DNA from: Bacillus_BA songklensis
Lineage (GTDB): Bacteria; Bacillota; Bacilli; Bacillales; Bacillaceae_H
Length of the DNA: 64,000 nucleotides
Assembly (NCBI RefSeq): GCF_042649685.1
Contig: NZ_JBHRZT010000072.1
Location: 248,001 to 312,000, forward strand
Direction of reading: 5' to 3'
Shown: positions 1 to 8,604 of the stretch, piece by piece
Layout of the letters: every line of letters starts with the position of its first letter
Position numbering within the stretch: the stretch's first letter is position 1
The notes under the pieces: model-generated
Seen by the model: only the letters and a program-made list of their open reading frames with translations
What the model was told of the DNA's origin: nothing
Database searches by the model: none
Program-made: the position numbers and the translations under genes

Positions 1-1287
1 AAAGAAATCCATTTTGGGGAAGAGCGTAGAATCCGTAAGGAAGTGCTGGATCCTTCCTTTGAGAGCTTTGTTGATAAATTAGATAAAGAGGCTACATATG
101 CTGATAACAGAATTAAAGCCCAATCCAAAATAAGACAGACCATTTTGGCGGTAATTACTATTGTCGCAACATTGTTTGGCCTAGTTTTAGGAGCAATCCT
201 TCTTAAATCCATATTAATTCCTTTAAATCAGTTAAAAGAGCAGATGAATGATATATCTATTGGTGACGGTGACTTGACTAAGACAATCAATGTAAAAAAT
301 AAGGATGAATTGGGAGAGGTGGCTGATTCATTTAATCAGTTCCTTTCTTCACTAAGAGAAATGATAACGCAGATAAGTTTTTCTTCTCAACAAGCAGCAG
401 CATCGTCGGAACAGTTTTCAGCTAGTGCCGAACAAACCAAATCATCTTCGAATCAAATAGCGAATAATCTTCAACATATCTCATCAAGTATGAATGATCA
501 AACTAAAATCCTAGATGAGAGTTCCACTGCCGTTGAGGAATCTTTACAAAGGTTGCTTAGTGTAACATCCAGTACAGCAAAGGTTTCGGAAGCAACTAGT
601 GTTGTTAGTAAACAAGCAGATAATGGAGAGAAGTCCGTGGAAAAAATCGTTGCTTCTATGGAATTTATTCATCAATCAGTGGGGGAAGCTGATAAAAATA
701 TTAACTCATTAGCTGAAGATGCTTTAAAGATTGGAGAGATTACAACAATAATTAATGAGATTGCAGATCAAACAAATCTTTTGGCCCTGAACGCAGCAAT
801 TGAGGCAGTCAGAGCAGGAGAACATAGGAAAGGATTCGCAGTTGTCGCAGAAGAAGTCCGTAAACTAGCCGAACAGTCCAGTCAATCCGCTAATCAGATT
901 CGAGAATTAATAAATCGCATACAAGGGGCGACAAATGAAACAGTTACTACAATTAAAGTTGTAAAAGAGAACGTTAATAACGGGAACAGTTTAACAGCGG
1001 CTACTTCTGTCCAATTTAAGGAAATCTTAAGCTCAATCTCAAATGTATCTGAAAAAATACAAGAAATAGCCGCAACAACCGAACAACTTACTGCTAATTT
1101 CGGCATGGTTGCTAAAAGAGTCGAAGACGTATCAAAATTATCTAAGGAAAACTCTGGAAATATAAATGAAATTGCAGCTGCTACAGAAGAACAATTAGCT
1201 TCTATGGAAGAAATCCAATCTGCTGCACATTCTTTAATCACTATATCAGAGTCTCTTAATGAAGTGGTTCATCGTTTTAAAATTTAA
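1..1287 (+). CDS. Methyl-accepting chemotaxis protein (C-terminal part, 5' end outside window)
   Basis: The reading frame is open from base 1, so the sensor domain and first membrane helix lie outside the window. What remains is a transmembrane helix (about nt 136-210), a HAMP linker, and a long coiled-coil signalling domain. The hairpin tip that contacts CheA/CheW is recognisable at nt 755-880 (EIADQTNLLALNAAIEA followed by GFAVVAEEVRKLAEQS). It departs slightly from the usual tip, with AVRAGEHRKGF in place of AARAGExGRGF. By family knowledge the protein relays a ligand signal to the flagellar motor through CheA. The ligand cannot be inferred. A GTG at 43 is internal and not a start. Confidence 0.95.
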   Translation, partial: KEIHFGEERRIRKEVLDPSFESFVDKLDKEATYADNRIKAQSKIRQTILAVITIVATLFGLVLGAILLKSILIPLNQLKEQMNDISIGDGDLTKTINVKNKDELGEVADSFNQFLSSLREMITQISFSSQQAAASSEQFSASAEQTKSSSNQIANNLQHISSSMNDQTKILDESSTAVEESLQRLLSVTSSTAKVSEATSVVSKQADNGEKSVEKIVASMEFIHQSVGEADKNINSLAEDALKIGEITTIINEIADQTNLLALNAAIEAVRAGEHRKGFAVVAEEVRKLAEQSSQSANQIRELINRIQGATNETVTTIKVVKENVNNGNSLTAATSVQFKEILSSISNVSEKIQEIAATTEQLTANFGMVAKRVEDVSKLSKENSGNINEIAAATEEQLASMEEIQSAAHSLITISESLNEVVHRFKI

Positions 1288-1392
1288 AGGGGGCTGACTC
1301 AAAAGCCTTCGGGAAAGGACAATCATTTATTTTTTCTGCGATGAACCGTCACTGAAATCCGTGATTTTCTTGGATTTTTAATGACGGTTCAA
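1288..1392. repeat. Dispersed hairpin repeat, family A copy
   Basis: The stretch begins with GGGGGCTGACTCAAAAGCC and contains an inverted repeat, GAACCGTCA at 1343-1351 against TGACGGTTC at 1382-1390, with an inner AAATCC/GGATTT stem. The same layout occurs at 6841-6950. Related ends lie at 10123, 12491, 16616, 37621 and 51738. It probably also ends the chemotaxis receptor transcript. Origin as a decayed mobile element is inference. Confidence 0.7.
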
Positions 1393-1487
1393 TGTAGTAT
1401 TGCCGGCAAATATATGGTATAAAAGATGGTGTTAAATTAGAAACATACTTTTTATAAGATCGTTACATAGGTAAGCAGGTGAAACTA

Positions 1488-3440
1488 ATGAATGCAAGGC
1501 AAAAGGAAATCTTGCGTATTTTATTGACTCAATCCGATCAGCATTTGTTAGTGCTAGATATTGCAGAGCGAGTGGACTGTTCCGAAAAGACAATCCGCAA
1601 TGATTTTAAAGTGATTGAAGACTTTCTTGAGGAAAATTCAGAGGCTGCCTTAATCCGAAAACCGGGGCTAGGCGTTTATTTAGATATTGAGGACCATGAA
1701 AAGACAAGGTTGTTTAACAAGCTGCACTTGGCAAACAATCCAGCCAAGCATGAATCCAATGAAGAAAGGGTCCTTGAAATAGCCTATCAGCTTCTAATGA
1801 CTGTAAAGCCGGTCACAGCTCAGGACCTTGCTTCTCAATATTTTGTGAATAAAGCGGTCATAAAAAAAGACTTGGACAAAATTGAAAAGTGGTTAAACAA
1901 TTTGGACTTAACGTTAGTTTCCAAGCAAAGAGTCGGCCTAACCGTCGAAGGTAATGAGAATAACAAGAGAACGGCATTAGCTCGGCTATCCCAGTTGATC
2001 AACAATCCGGAGCTCACGGATCCATTTATTAAAAAACAATTTTCACCCCATGAAGTTGAAATCGTAAAAAGTGAATTGAAGGAGCTGCAAAAACGCCATT
2101 CCTTATATTTTACAGATGAAGCATTTGAAGGGCTGCTTGTACACACACTCTTCATGATTAAGCGAACGAAATTAAAACAGCCTATTTCCATTTCAGAAAA
2201 AGAGAAATCTCTTCTGCAGGATAAAAAAGAATATGAGTGGACTTCCGAATTTCTTAAAAGGCTGGAACCTGTTTTTGTTGTCCATTTTCCGGAAGAAGAA
2301 GTCACTTATCTCGCTTTACATATTTTGGGAGGCAAATTTCGTTATCAACAAAATGATGGAACATGGGGGATAGAGGATCTCGCTGAAAATAATCCTGTTC
2401 TTTTTAAGCTTTTGCAACATCTGATCAGTCGTATGTCGGAGTTGAATATGGTTGACTTCACAAAGGATCGAATCTTGGTAAATGGGTTGAAGGTTCATTT
2501 ATATACGACATTAAATCGCCTGAATTACAATCTTTCTGTATCGAATCCGATGCTAAATGATATTAAAAAGATGTACCCTTACATGTTTGATATGGTGATT
2601 CACGTATTAGAAGAAGCAAATCAGTCGCTCTCCCTTTTAATCCCCGAGGAGGAAGCAGCCTACCTCACTTTACACTTTCAAGCGGCAATTGAACGACTTA
2701 ATAGCAACAAGGGGGAAATGAAAAATGCCGTCATCGTTTGCCATATGGGAATTGGAATGTCCCAGCTATTGCGGACGAAGATCGAGAGAAAATTCTATCG
2801 CGTCAATGTCATGGGATGCATAGCCAAGGCTGATTTGGAAGATTATTTAGCTGAACATGATGTCGATCTTGTGATCTCTACTATCTCCCTTCCGGAATTA
2901 AAGGTTCCCCATATTGTTGTATCTCCTCTGTTAGAAACTGCGGAAGAAAAGAGATTGGATGATTTTATAAAACAGCTTGATGAACCGGTTCATCAAGAAT
3001 CAAGAGAATCTATTATTTTGAAGTATACGACTCCCTTTTTAGTTTTTTTGCAGCAGGATGTAGGACATCGATATGAGTTAATCGAAAAGATGGCCAACGC
3101 CCTGTATGATAAAGGCTATGTGGAAAAAGAGTATGCCCATCATGCAATTATCAGGGAAAGAATGTCAGCGACAACCATTGGTGCAGGCATTGCTATTCCG
3201 CATGGAAATCCCAAGCTGATCAAACAGTCAGCTATTGCCATCGCTACATTAAAAGAACCGATTGAATGGGGTCCTGAGAAAGTAACCTTGGTATTTATGC
3301 TGGCTGTTAAGAATGATGAGCAAGAGGAGATAAAGCAGTTGTTTCGTGAATTGTCCTCTATAAGCGAGCAGCCTGCTTTCATTCAAACACTCATGGAAGA
3401 AACGGATATCATGAATTTTCTATCCCATTTCAATCGCTAG
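1488..3440 (+). CDS. manR: ManR-type PTS-regulated transcriptional activator of the mannose operon
   Basis: A 650-residue multidomain activator of the BglG/MtlR class. It has an N-terminal HTH (about residues 5-60), a second Mga-like HTH, two PRD domains, an EIIB(Gat)-like domain with the phosphorylatable Cys at residue 418 (VCHMGIGMSQ), and a C-terminal EIIA(Fru/Mtl) domain with the active His at residue 572 (GIAIPHGNP). Length, domain order and position directly before manP and manA match B. subtilis ManR (about 648 aa). By that family, phosphorylation by HPr and by the mannose EII sets its activity, so it turns on manPA when mannose is present. AGGTGA at 1477-1482 lies 5 nt before ATG 1488, so this start is preferred over the in-frame GTG at 1479. 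Confidence 0.93.
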   Translation: MNARQKEILRILLTQSDQHLLVLDIAERVDCSEKTIRNDFKVIEDFLEENSEAALIRKPGLGVYLDIEDHEKTRLFNKLHLANNPAKHESNEERVLEIAYQLLMTVKPVTAQDLASQYFVNKAVIKKDLDKIEKWLNNLDLTLVSKQRVGLTVEGNENNKRTALARLSQLINNPELTDPFIKKQFSPHEVEIVKSELKELQKRHSLYFTDEAFEGLLVHTLFMIKRTKLKQPISISEKEKSLLQDKKEYEWTSEFLKRLEPVFVVHFPEEEVTYLALHILGGKFRYQQNDGTWGIEDLAENNPVLFKLLQHLISRMSELNMVDFTKDRILVNGLKVHLYTTLNRLNYNLSVSNPMLNDIKKMYPYMFDMVIHVLEEANQSLSLLIPEEEAAYLTLHFQAAIERLNSNKGEMKNAVIVCHMGIGMSQLLRTKIERKFYRVNVMGCIAKADLEDYLAEHDVDLVISTISLPELKVPHIVVSPLLETAEEKRLDDFIKQLDEPVHQESRESIILKYTTPFLVFLQQDVGHRYELIEKMANALYDKGYVEKEYAHHAIIRERMSATTIGAGIAIPHGNPKLIKQSAIAIATLKEPIEWGPEKVTLVFMLAVKNDEQEEIKQLFRELSSISEQPAFIQTLMEETDIMNFLSHFNR

Positions 3441-3441
3441 A

Positions 3442-3473
3442 GAAAGAGCGAGGCCGATGAGCCTTGCTTTTTC
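3442..3473 (+). terminator. Intrinsic terminator after manR
   Basis: AAAGAGCGAGGC and GCCTTGCTTTTT form a stem with G-U pairs around a 6-nt loop, followed by T residues, 2 bases after the manR stop codon. Confidence 0.75.
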
Positions 3474-3501
3474 TATATTTACCGGGATAAAAACCATTTT
3501 T

Positions 3502-3514
3502 CCGGAAGTTCCGG
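3502..3514 (+). promoter_or_regulatory. Palindrome upstream of manP, candidate ManR operator
   Basis: CCGGAAGTTCCGG is a perfect inverted repeat of two 6-bp arms around one base, flanked by T- and A-runs. It lies just upstream of a promoter with a usable -10 (TATCAT near 3550) but no recognisable -35, which fits an activator-dependent promoter. Binding by ManR is inference from position. Confidence 0.5.
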
Positions 3515-3558
3515 TAAAAAATGAAACTTTTATCTCTATTATTCCGCGTTATCATATA

Positions 3559-3572
3559 TGTAAGCGATTACG
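3559..3572 (+). promoter_or_regulatory. cre site (CcpA) in manP leader
   Basis: TGTAAGCGATTACG fits the cre consensus TGWAANCGNTNWCA at all but the last position. It sits between the likely -10 and the ribosome site of manP, where CcpA binding would give glucose repression, as known for the B. subtilis mannose operon. Confidence 0.65.
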
Positions 3573-3594
3573 AGATAGATGAAGGAGGATCAAC

Positions 3595-5559
3595 ATGAAA
3601 CTGTTAGCGATTACATCATGTCCGAATGGAATTGCCCATACGTATATGGCAGCAGAAAATCTCCAAAAAGCAGCCGACAAGTTAGGGGTTCAAATGAAGG
3701 TTGAAACCCAGGGTTCGATTGGGGTAGAAAATGAATTTACCGAAAAAGATATTCGTGAAGCAGACGGTATTATTATCGCTGCCGATAAAACGGTAGATAA
3801 AGATCGATTTATTGGAAAGAAAGTATTGGTTGTGGGAGTGCAAGACGGGATTCGCAAGCCTGAGGAATTGATTAAAAAAGTGATGAGCGGCGAAGTACCT
3901 GTCTACCAATCACAATTAAAGTCAGCAGAAGCCATTAAGAATGAGAGAAAAGAAAAACAAAACCCGATTTACCGCCATTTAATGAACGGTGTATCGTACA
4001 TGATTCCATTCATTGTGATCGGCGGATTATTGATTGCCATCGCTTTAACCATCGGAGGAGAAAAAACACCCGGCGGTTTGGTGATTCCGGATGATTCCTT
4101 CTGGAAGACGATCGAAAAACTTGGTGGCGCATCCTTTACGTTCATGGTTCCTATCCTGGCCGGGTTCATTGCTGTTAGTATTGCAGATAGACCGGGTCTT
4201 GCTCCTGGTATGATCGGCGGATATATCGCCGCAAACGGAAGCTTTTATGGAAGTGAAGCCGGCGCAGGGTTTATCGGCGGTATTATCGCCGGTTTCTTAG
4301 CTGGTTATGTAGCATTAGGGATTAAGAAACTAAAAGTTCCAAAAGCGATCCAACCAATTATGCCGATTATCATCATTCCGGTATTTGCGTCACTGATTGT
4401 GGGGTTAGCATTTGTTTATATTATCGGAGCACCTGTCGCTCAAGTTTTTGAGACATTAACAGCCTGGTTAGCAAGTATGCAAGGTACGAGTTCGATTCTT
4501 TTAGCGTTAATTTTAGGTGCGATGATTTCCTTTGATATGGGGGGTCCGGTTAATAAGGTTGCCTTCCTTTTCGGCTCTGCCATGATTGCCGAAGGAAACT
4601 ATGAAATCATGGGTCCGATTGCAGTTGCCATTTGTATTCCGCCAATCGGAATGGGTCTTGCCACATTTTTAGGTAAGAGAAAATTCCAGTCTGCAGAAAG
4701 AGAAGCAGGGAAAGCGGCCTTTACGATGGGATTGTTCGGAATCACAGAAGGTGCCATCCCGTTTGCCGCACAGGATCCGCTTCGTGTCATTCCAAGCATT
4801 ATGGTCGGTTCCGTGACAGGTTCCGTTATTGCGATGTTAGGGCATGTTGGAGATAAAGTAGCACACGGAGGACCAATCGTTGCGGTACTCGGAGCCGTAG
4901 ACAATGTGTTAATGTTCTTTATCGCCGTGATTGTCGGTGCAATTGTAACAGCCATTTTAGTCAACATTTTAAAAAGAGATGTGCGAAAAGTGGACATGCC
5001 TGAAGCACTAGCAATGCAAGAAACAGCAGCAATGCAAGAAACACAAGAAGTGCCGCAACAATCTCAGCAAAAAGAAGAAAGCAAAGCGGAAAATGCAGAA
5101 ATCAAAAAACTGACGGATATCACAAACTTTGAACTCATTGACATCAATTTAACAGGGGAAACCCGTGATGATGTCATTGATGAAATGATTCAAAAATTAG
5201 ATCGTGTTGGAGCGTTACACTCTCCAGCAGAATTCAAACAAGCGATTCTAAATCGTGAACAAGAAAGTACAACAGGAATCGGCATGAACATTGCCATCCC
5301 TCACGGAAAATCCAATGCCGTCAAAAAGCCAAGTGTCGTATTCGGGATCAAAAAAGACGGCGTAGACTGGACAAGCCTTGACGGCACAGATGCAAAGTTA
5401 ATCTTTATGATTGCTGTCCCTAAAGAAAGCGAAGGAAACCAACACTTAAAAATCCTTCAAATGCTCTCTCGAAAACTAATGGATGAAAGCTACAGAGAAC
5501 AATTATTATCTGTCAAAACAAAAGAGGAAGCGTATCATCTGTTAGAGGCTATCGAATAA
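3595..5559 (+). CDS. manP: Mannose/fructose-type PTS transporter EIIBCA (ManP)
   Basis: A 654-residue single-chain PTS permease with domain order B-C-A. The N-terminal EIIB has the phosphocysteine at residue 9 (TSCPNGIAHTYMAAE). A many-helix EIIC spans about residues 125-465. A Gln/Glu-rich linker follows, then a C-terminal EIIA with the phospho-His at residue 570 (NIAIPHGKS). By family it takes up the sugar while phosphorylating it, here most likely D-mannose to mannose-6-phosphate, the substrate of ManA next door. Substrate assignment rests on the manR-manP-manA context, since EII-Fru proteins look alike. GGAGG at 3584-3588 supports the ATG. Confidence 0.92.
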   Translation: MKLLAITSCPNGIAHTYMAAENLQKAADKLGVQMKVETQGSIGVENEFTEKDIREADGIIIAADKTVDKDRFIGKKVLVVGVQDGIRKPEELIKKVMSGEVPVYQSQLKSAEAIKNERKEKQNPIYRHLMNGVSYMIPFIVIGGLLIAIALTIGGEKTPGGLVIPDDSFWKTIEKLGGASFTFMVPILAGFIAVSIADRPGLAPGMIGGYIAANGSFYGSEAGAGFIGGIIAGFLAGYVALGIKKLKVPKAIQPIMPIIIIPVFASLIVGLAFVYIIGAPVAQVFETLTAWLASMQGTSSILLALILGAMISFDMGGPVNKVAFLFGSAMIAEGNYEIMGPIAVAICIPPIGMGLATFLGKRKFQSAEREAGKAAFTMGLFGITEGAIPFAAQDPLRVIPSIMVGSVTGSVIAMLGHVGDKVAHGGPIVAVLGAVDNVLMFFIAVIVGAIVTAILVNILKRDVRKVDMPEALAMQETAAMQETQEVPQQSQQKEESKAENAEIKKLTDITNFELIDINLTGETRDDVIDEMIQKLDRVGALHSPAEFKQAILNREQESTTGIGMNIAIPHGKSNAVKKPSVVFGIKKDGVDWTSLDGTDAKLIFMIAVPKESEGNQHLKILQMLSRKLMDESYREQLLSVKTKEEAYHLLEAIE

Positions 5560-5610
5560 ATGGAGAGTTAGGTTACTCTTACCCATATAGAGCAGCCTTC
5601 AAAAATAAAG

Positions 5611-5663
5611 CATGAAATCGAGGCCTCTTCTTCATATTTCATGGGGAAGGGCCTCAAATTTTT
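5611..5663 (+). terminator. Terminator with an alternative hairpin between manP and manA
   Basis: GAGGCC (5620-5625) and GGCCTC (5650-5655) close a stem extended by TCTTC/GGGAA and followed by AAATTTTT. An overlapping hairpin, CATGAAAT (5611-5618) with ATTTCATG (5636-5643), cannot form at the same time. This is the shape of an attenuator, though no ligand or RNA-binding site is visible. Confidence 0.55.
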
Positions 5664-5666
5664 AAC

Positions 5667-5732
5667 GCCCCTCCCGAAACAATTTCCCTTCCTCAAGCGC
5701 GGCAAGGGACAGTCCAACGACAGGGAGGGGGC
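5667..5732. repeat. GC-rich stem-loop in manP-manA intergenic region
   Basis: GCCCCTCCC (5667-5675) pairs with GGGAGGGGGC (5723-5732). Inside it CCCTT (5686-5690) pairs with AAGGG (5704-5708). The loop is not coding. A -10-like TATAAT at 5765-5770 follows, so manA may have its own promoter. I see no second copy in the window. Confidence 0.45.
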
Positions 5733-5865
5733 ATTCACACTAATTTGGTTAGTTAAATTCATTTTATAATAGATATTTTTAAGAACACAGACTAATCGAA
5801 AAATGAATAATGTTGAAAGTAAGCAATGTATGACAAAAAATGAGTTTAGAATGGAGAGATTTTTG

Positions 5866-6813
5866 TTGACAACGGAACCATTGTTTTTTGAACCTGTTTT
5901 TAAAGAAAGAATTTGGGGTGGGACAACATTAACTTCTTTTGGTTATGATATTCCATTTAATCAAACAGGAGAGTGCTGGGCATTCGCAGCACATCCAAAT
6001 GGACAAAGTATTGTGAGAAATGGGGAATATAAAGGTTTATCCTTGGGCGACTTATGGGAAAAGCACCGTATTTTATTCGGAAATATACCAGGAGACCGCT
6101 TTCCTCTTCTTACAAAAATTTTAGATGCCAATCAGGACTTATCTGTTCAGGTTCATCCGAATGATGAGTATGCCCGGATTCATGAGAATGGAGAGTTAGG
6201 AAAAACCGAATGCTGGTACATTATTGGCTGTAAAGAAAATGCGGAAATTATTTATGGACATCACGCTAAAACAAAAGAAGAATTAAAACATATGATTGAA
6301 CATGAAGAATGGGATAAACTGCTTCGTCGAGTGAAAGTGAACCCTGGAGATTTTTTCTATGTACCAAGCGGAACCATTCATGCAATCGGTGAAGGGATCG
6401 TTATTTTAGAGACACAGCAAAATTCCGATACTACTTACCGGGTATATGATTATAATCGGAGGGATTCAGAAGGGAATTTACGCGAGCTTCATCTTCAAAA
6501 GAGTATCGAAGTGACCGAAGTTCCTTTCGCATCTACTCAAATAACACCTCAGCATCAAAAGGTTGACGATTTAAATATTACCTCATTTATTGAAGGTCCC
6601 TACTTCACGGTGCAAAAATGGGAATTAAACGGTTCTTCCAGCTTAAAGCAACAAAAGCCTTTTATTCTTGTTAGCGTGATTCATGGTGAAGGCGAACTGA
6701 TCCATAAAGGCAAACAATATTCCTTTAAAAAAGGAGACCATTTTTTGGTACCGAATGGATTTGGTGAATATCAGCTTGTTGGGAAGGCTGAACTCATTGT
6801 TTCAAGCATTTAA
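5866..6813 (+). CDS. manA: Mannose-6-phosphate isomerase, class I
   Basis: The enzyme interconverts mannose-6-phosphate and fructose-6-phosphate in the cytosol, feeding PTS-imported mannose into glycolysis. Typical class I cupin motifs are present: FKERIWGG near the N-terminus, VQVHPNDEYA and KTECWYI (zinc and active-site region), and FYVPSGTIHAIG. The frame is open further upstream (ATG 5803, ATG 5851). The family's N-terminus TTEPLFF, the GGAGAG site at 5853-5858 and the resulting length of 315 aa, the same as B. subtilis ManA, point to the TTG at 5866. Third gene of the man cluster. Confidence 0.9.
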   Translation: MTTEPLFFEPVFKERIWGGTTLTSFGYDIPFNQTGECWAFAAHPNGQSIVRNGEYKGLSLGDLWEKHRILFGNIPGDRFPLLTKILDANQDLSVQVHPNDEYARIHENGELGKTECWYIIGCKENAEIIYGHHAKTKEELKHMIEHEEWDKLLRRVKVNPGDFFYVPSGTIHAIGEGIVILETQQNSDTTYRVYDYNRRDSEGNLRELHLQKSIEVTEVPFASTQITPQHQKVDDLNITSFIEGPYFTVQKWELNGSSSLKQQKPFILVSVIHGEGELIHKGKQYSFKKGDHFLVPNGFGEYQLVGKAELIVSSI

Positions 6814-6840
6814 GAAATCATCGTTCATGTAAATACGGAG

Positions 6841-6950
6841 AAAAAGGAGTTGACCCAAAAGTCTCCAGAGCATGATCATCAAGTATTGTTTCGCGATGAA
6901 CCATTACCGAAATGTTTGATTTTCTTCGATCATTGATGCGGTTTATTGCA
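6841..6950. repeat. Dispersed hairpin repeat, family A copy
   Basis: It resembles the copy at 1288: GTTGACCCAAAAGTCTCC at the left end, then GATGAACCATTACCGAAATG and a right arm ending in GATGCGGTTTATT. The stem bases have changed in both arms, the pattern of an old structured repeat. Confidence 0.6.
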
Positions 6951-6997
6951 GAGGGGGGTTCCGAACGTAGAAAAAATGTTCGGAACACCCTCTTTTT
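6951..6997 (+). terminator. Strong intrinsic terminator after manA
   Basis: GAGGGGGGTTCCGAAC pairs with GTTCGGAACACCCTC, followed by TTTTTT. It closes the man operon. Confidence 0.85.
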
Positions 6998-7210
6998 TAT
7001 TGGGGTTCTCTTTTCGAGCAAAGGTATTTGAGACTTTTAGAGTCAACTTGGTCTTCTGACAAAATACAAAGACAAACAGGGGCGTGTAAGAGTCCCAAAA
7101 ACGGGTTGCTGTAAGGACCAAATTCATCATCACCACTTATTTTTTGAACTTATTGAAAAATAAGATAAGTTCAGATAATATGGGAATAAATAGTATCGGC
7201 ATCCGTCTCC
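6998..7210. other. Non-coding stretch
   Basis: No gene is recognised. A small inverted repeat, GAACTTA/TAAGTTC, lies at about 7148-7175. The stretch leads into the regulator relic at 7211. Confidence 0.5.
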
Positions 7211-7370
7211 TTGACAACTGAGCGTGCTTCAGATGAACAATTAGAATGTCTGCAAAGGGTTCTAGATCAAACGATCAAACCAAGAAAGCTATCGTTAGTG
7301 GAAGCAAAGAAGAAATGATTGCTTGTAATGGGAAGTTTCATGAACTAATCATTAAAAAACAAGAGGAAGG
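7211..7370 (+). pseudogene. Relic of a GntR/FCD-family regulator
   Basis: In one frame the DNA reads LTTERASDEQLECLQRVLDQ and runs to a TGA at 7316. In a shifted frame it continues as EMIACNGKFHELIIKKQ. Together these match the middle of the FCD ligand-binding domain of GntR-type regulators (a helix with RASDEQL and the D/N-x-x-FHxxI motif). The DNA-binding half and the C-terminus are missing, and one single-base frameshift separates the two parts. Such regulators often sit next to dicarboxylate or sugar-acid dehydrogenase genes, so it may once have controlled the gene at 7388. Confidence 0.6.
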
Positions 7371-7387
7371 GACGGTTTCATAAAATT

Positions 7388-8464
7388 ATGAAAAACTTTG
7401 AGATTGCAGTCATACCTGGAGATGGGATTGGAAAGGAAGTTGTTCCTGTATCCTTAAAAGTATTGGATACCGTTGCGGAAATTCATGGCGGCTTGAAGTT
7501 CCAGTACCGAGAGTTTCCTTGGAGCTGTGAATACTATTTAGAGCACGGGCAAATGATGCCGGATGACGGACTGGATATACTTAAAAACTTTGAAGCCATT
7601 TTTCTGGGGGCGGTCGGAAACCCAAAGATTGTTCCGGATCATGTGTCATTATGGGGACTATTGATTAAAATCAGAAGAGAATTTGAACAATCGGTCAATA
7701 TCCGCCCTGCTAAATATTTTAAGGGTCTCCGTTCACCCCTTGTAAATCCAAATGACTTTGACTTGATTGTTGTACGGGAAAACAGTGAAGGAGAATATAG
7801 TGAAGTCGGAGGAAGGATTCATCGCGGAGAAGATGAAATGGCTATCCAGAATGCCGTATTTACGAGAAGAGGTACAGAAAGAGCCATGAGATATGCCTTC
7901 GAGCTTGCCAAACAGCGGAGAGGGCATGTTACTTCTGCAACAAAATCAAACGGTATTGTTCATTCCATGCCGTTTTGGGATGAGATATTCAAAGAAGTCA
8001 AACAGGACTACCCCCAAATTGTAACGGACTCCTGCCATATTGATGCACTTGCTGCTTTCTTTGTGACAAGGCCGCAGATTTTTGATGTCATCGTTGCCAG
8101 CAATTTATTTGGGGATATTTTAACGGATATAGGCGGTGCGATTATGGGAAGTATCGGTATTGCGCCGGCTGCTAATATTAACTTAGACGGCAAGTATCCA
8201 TCAATGTTCGAACCGGTGCACGGATCTGCTCCAGACATTTATGGAAAAGGGATTGCTAATCCGATCGGCCAGATTTGGACAGCGAAAATGCTGCTTGACC
8301 ACTTTGGAGAACTTGAACTTGGACAGAAGCTTCTGGATGTCATAGAGGATGTGACGAACGATGGAATCAAAACACCTGATATTGGAGGAAAAGCTTCTAC
8401 CCGGGAAGTAGCAAATGAAATTTGCCAGCGCCTCCGTAAAGCAGATAAACTTGTTCAAAGATAA
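7388..8464 (+). CDS. dmlA: D-malate / tartrate dehydrogenase (decarboxylating)
   Basis: A 358-residue member of the isocitrate/isopropylmalate dehydrogenase family. The N-terminal IAVIPGDGIGKEVV, the substrate-arginine region (IRREFEQSVNIRP), the catalytic Lys in SATKSNGI and the metal-binding DILTDIGGAI are all present. The sequence is of the YcsA/TtuC/DmlA type, which oxidises D-malate or tartrate with NAD to pyruvate or related products and CO2, using Mn or Mg. Residues around GLLIKIRREFEQ favour this branch over LeuB. The exact substrate is not decidable here. The ribosome site (GAGGAAGGGA) is distant from the ATG. Confidence 0.82.
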   Translation: MKNFEIAVIPGDGIGKEVVPVSLKVLDTVAEIHGGLKFQYREFPWSCEYYLEHGQMMPDDGLDILKNFEAIFLGAVGNPKIVPDHVSLWGLLIKIRREFEQSVNIRPAKYFKGLRSPLVNPNDFDLIVVRENSEGEYSEVGGRIHRGEDEMAIQNAVFTRRGTERAMRYAFELAKQRRGHVTSATKSNGIVHSMPFWDEIFKEVKQDYPQIVTDSCHIDALAAFFVTRPQIFDVIVASNLFGDILTDIGGAIMGSIGIAPAANINLDGKYPSMFEPVHGSAPDIYGKGIANPIGQIWTAKMLLDHFGELELGQKLLDVIEDVTNDGIKTPDIGGKASTREVANEICQRLRKADKLVQR

Positions 8465-8472
8465 AAGATTAA

Positions 8473-8515
8473 AGGAGGGTGTCCCAAGTACTGAACATAC
8501 TTGGGACACCCTCCT
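8473..8515. terminator. Perfect 18-bp hairpin, bidirectional terminator
   Basis: AGGAGGGTGTCCCAAGTA pairs without mismatch with TACTTGGGACACCCTCCT around a 7-nt loop. It lies between two convergent genes, so it can serve both. There is no T-run on the plus side. Confidence 0.7.
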
Positions 8516-8604
8516 GCGATGGACGGCCCTGGTTTCCCATTCAACAACATGATATAAGTCCTGTGATTATCTATGGGGTATGCCCGGAAAGATGCAGCCC
8601 TTTT

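Noticed and set aside
894..1241. Open frame of 115 codons opposite the chemotaxis receptor
   Set aside because: It is antisense to a clear coiled-coil coding region, has no ribosome site and no family resemblance.
1431..1447. Similarity of ATGGTGTTAAATTAGAAACA-like string at 1425 and 59748
   Set aside because: Too short and AT-rich to claim a third repeat family.
1835..2305. 156-codon minus-strand frame inside manR
   Set aside because: Lies entirely opposite the well-supported PRD region; Ser-rich composition is typical of antisense reading.
4599..4997. 132-codon minus-strand frame inside manP
   Set aside because: Antisense of EIIC helices; no start signal.
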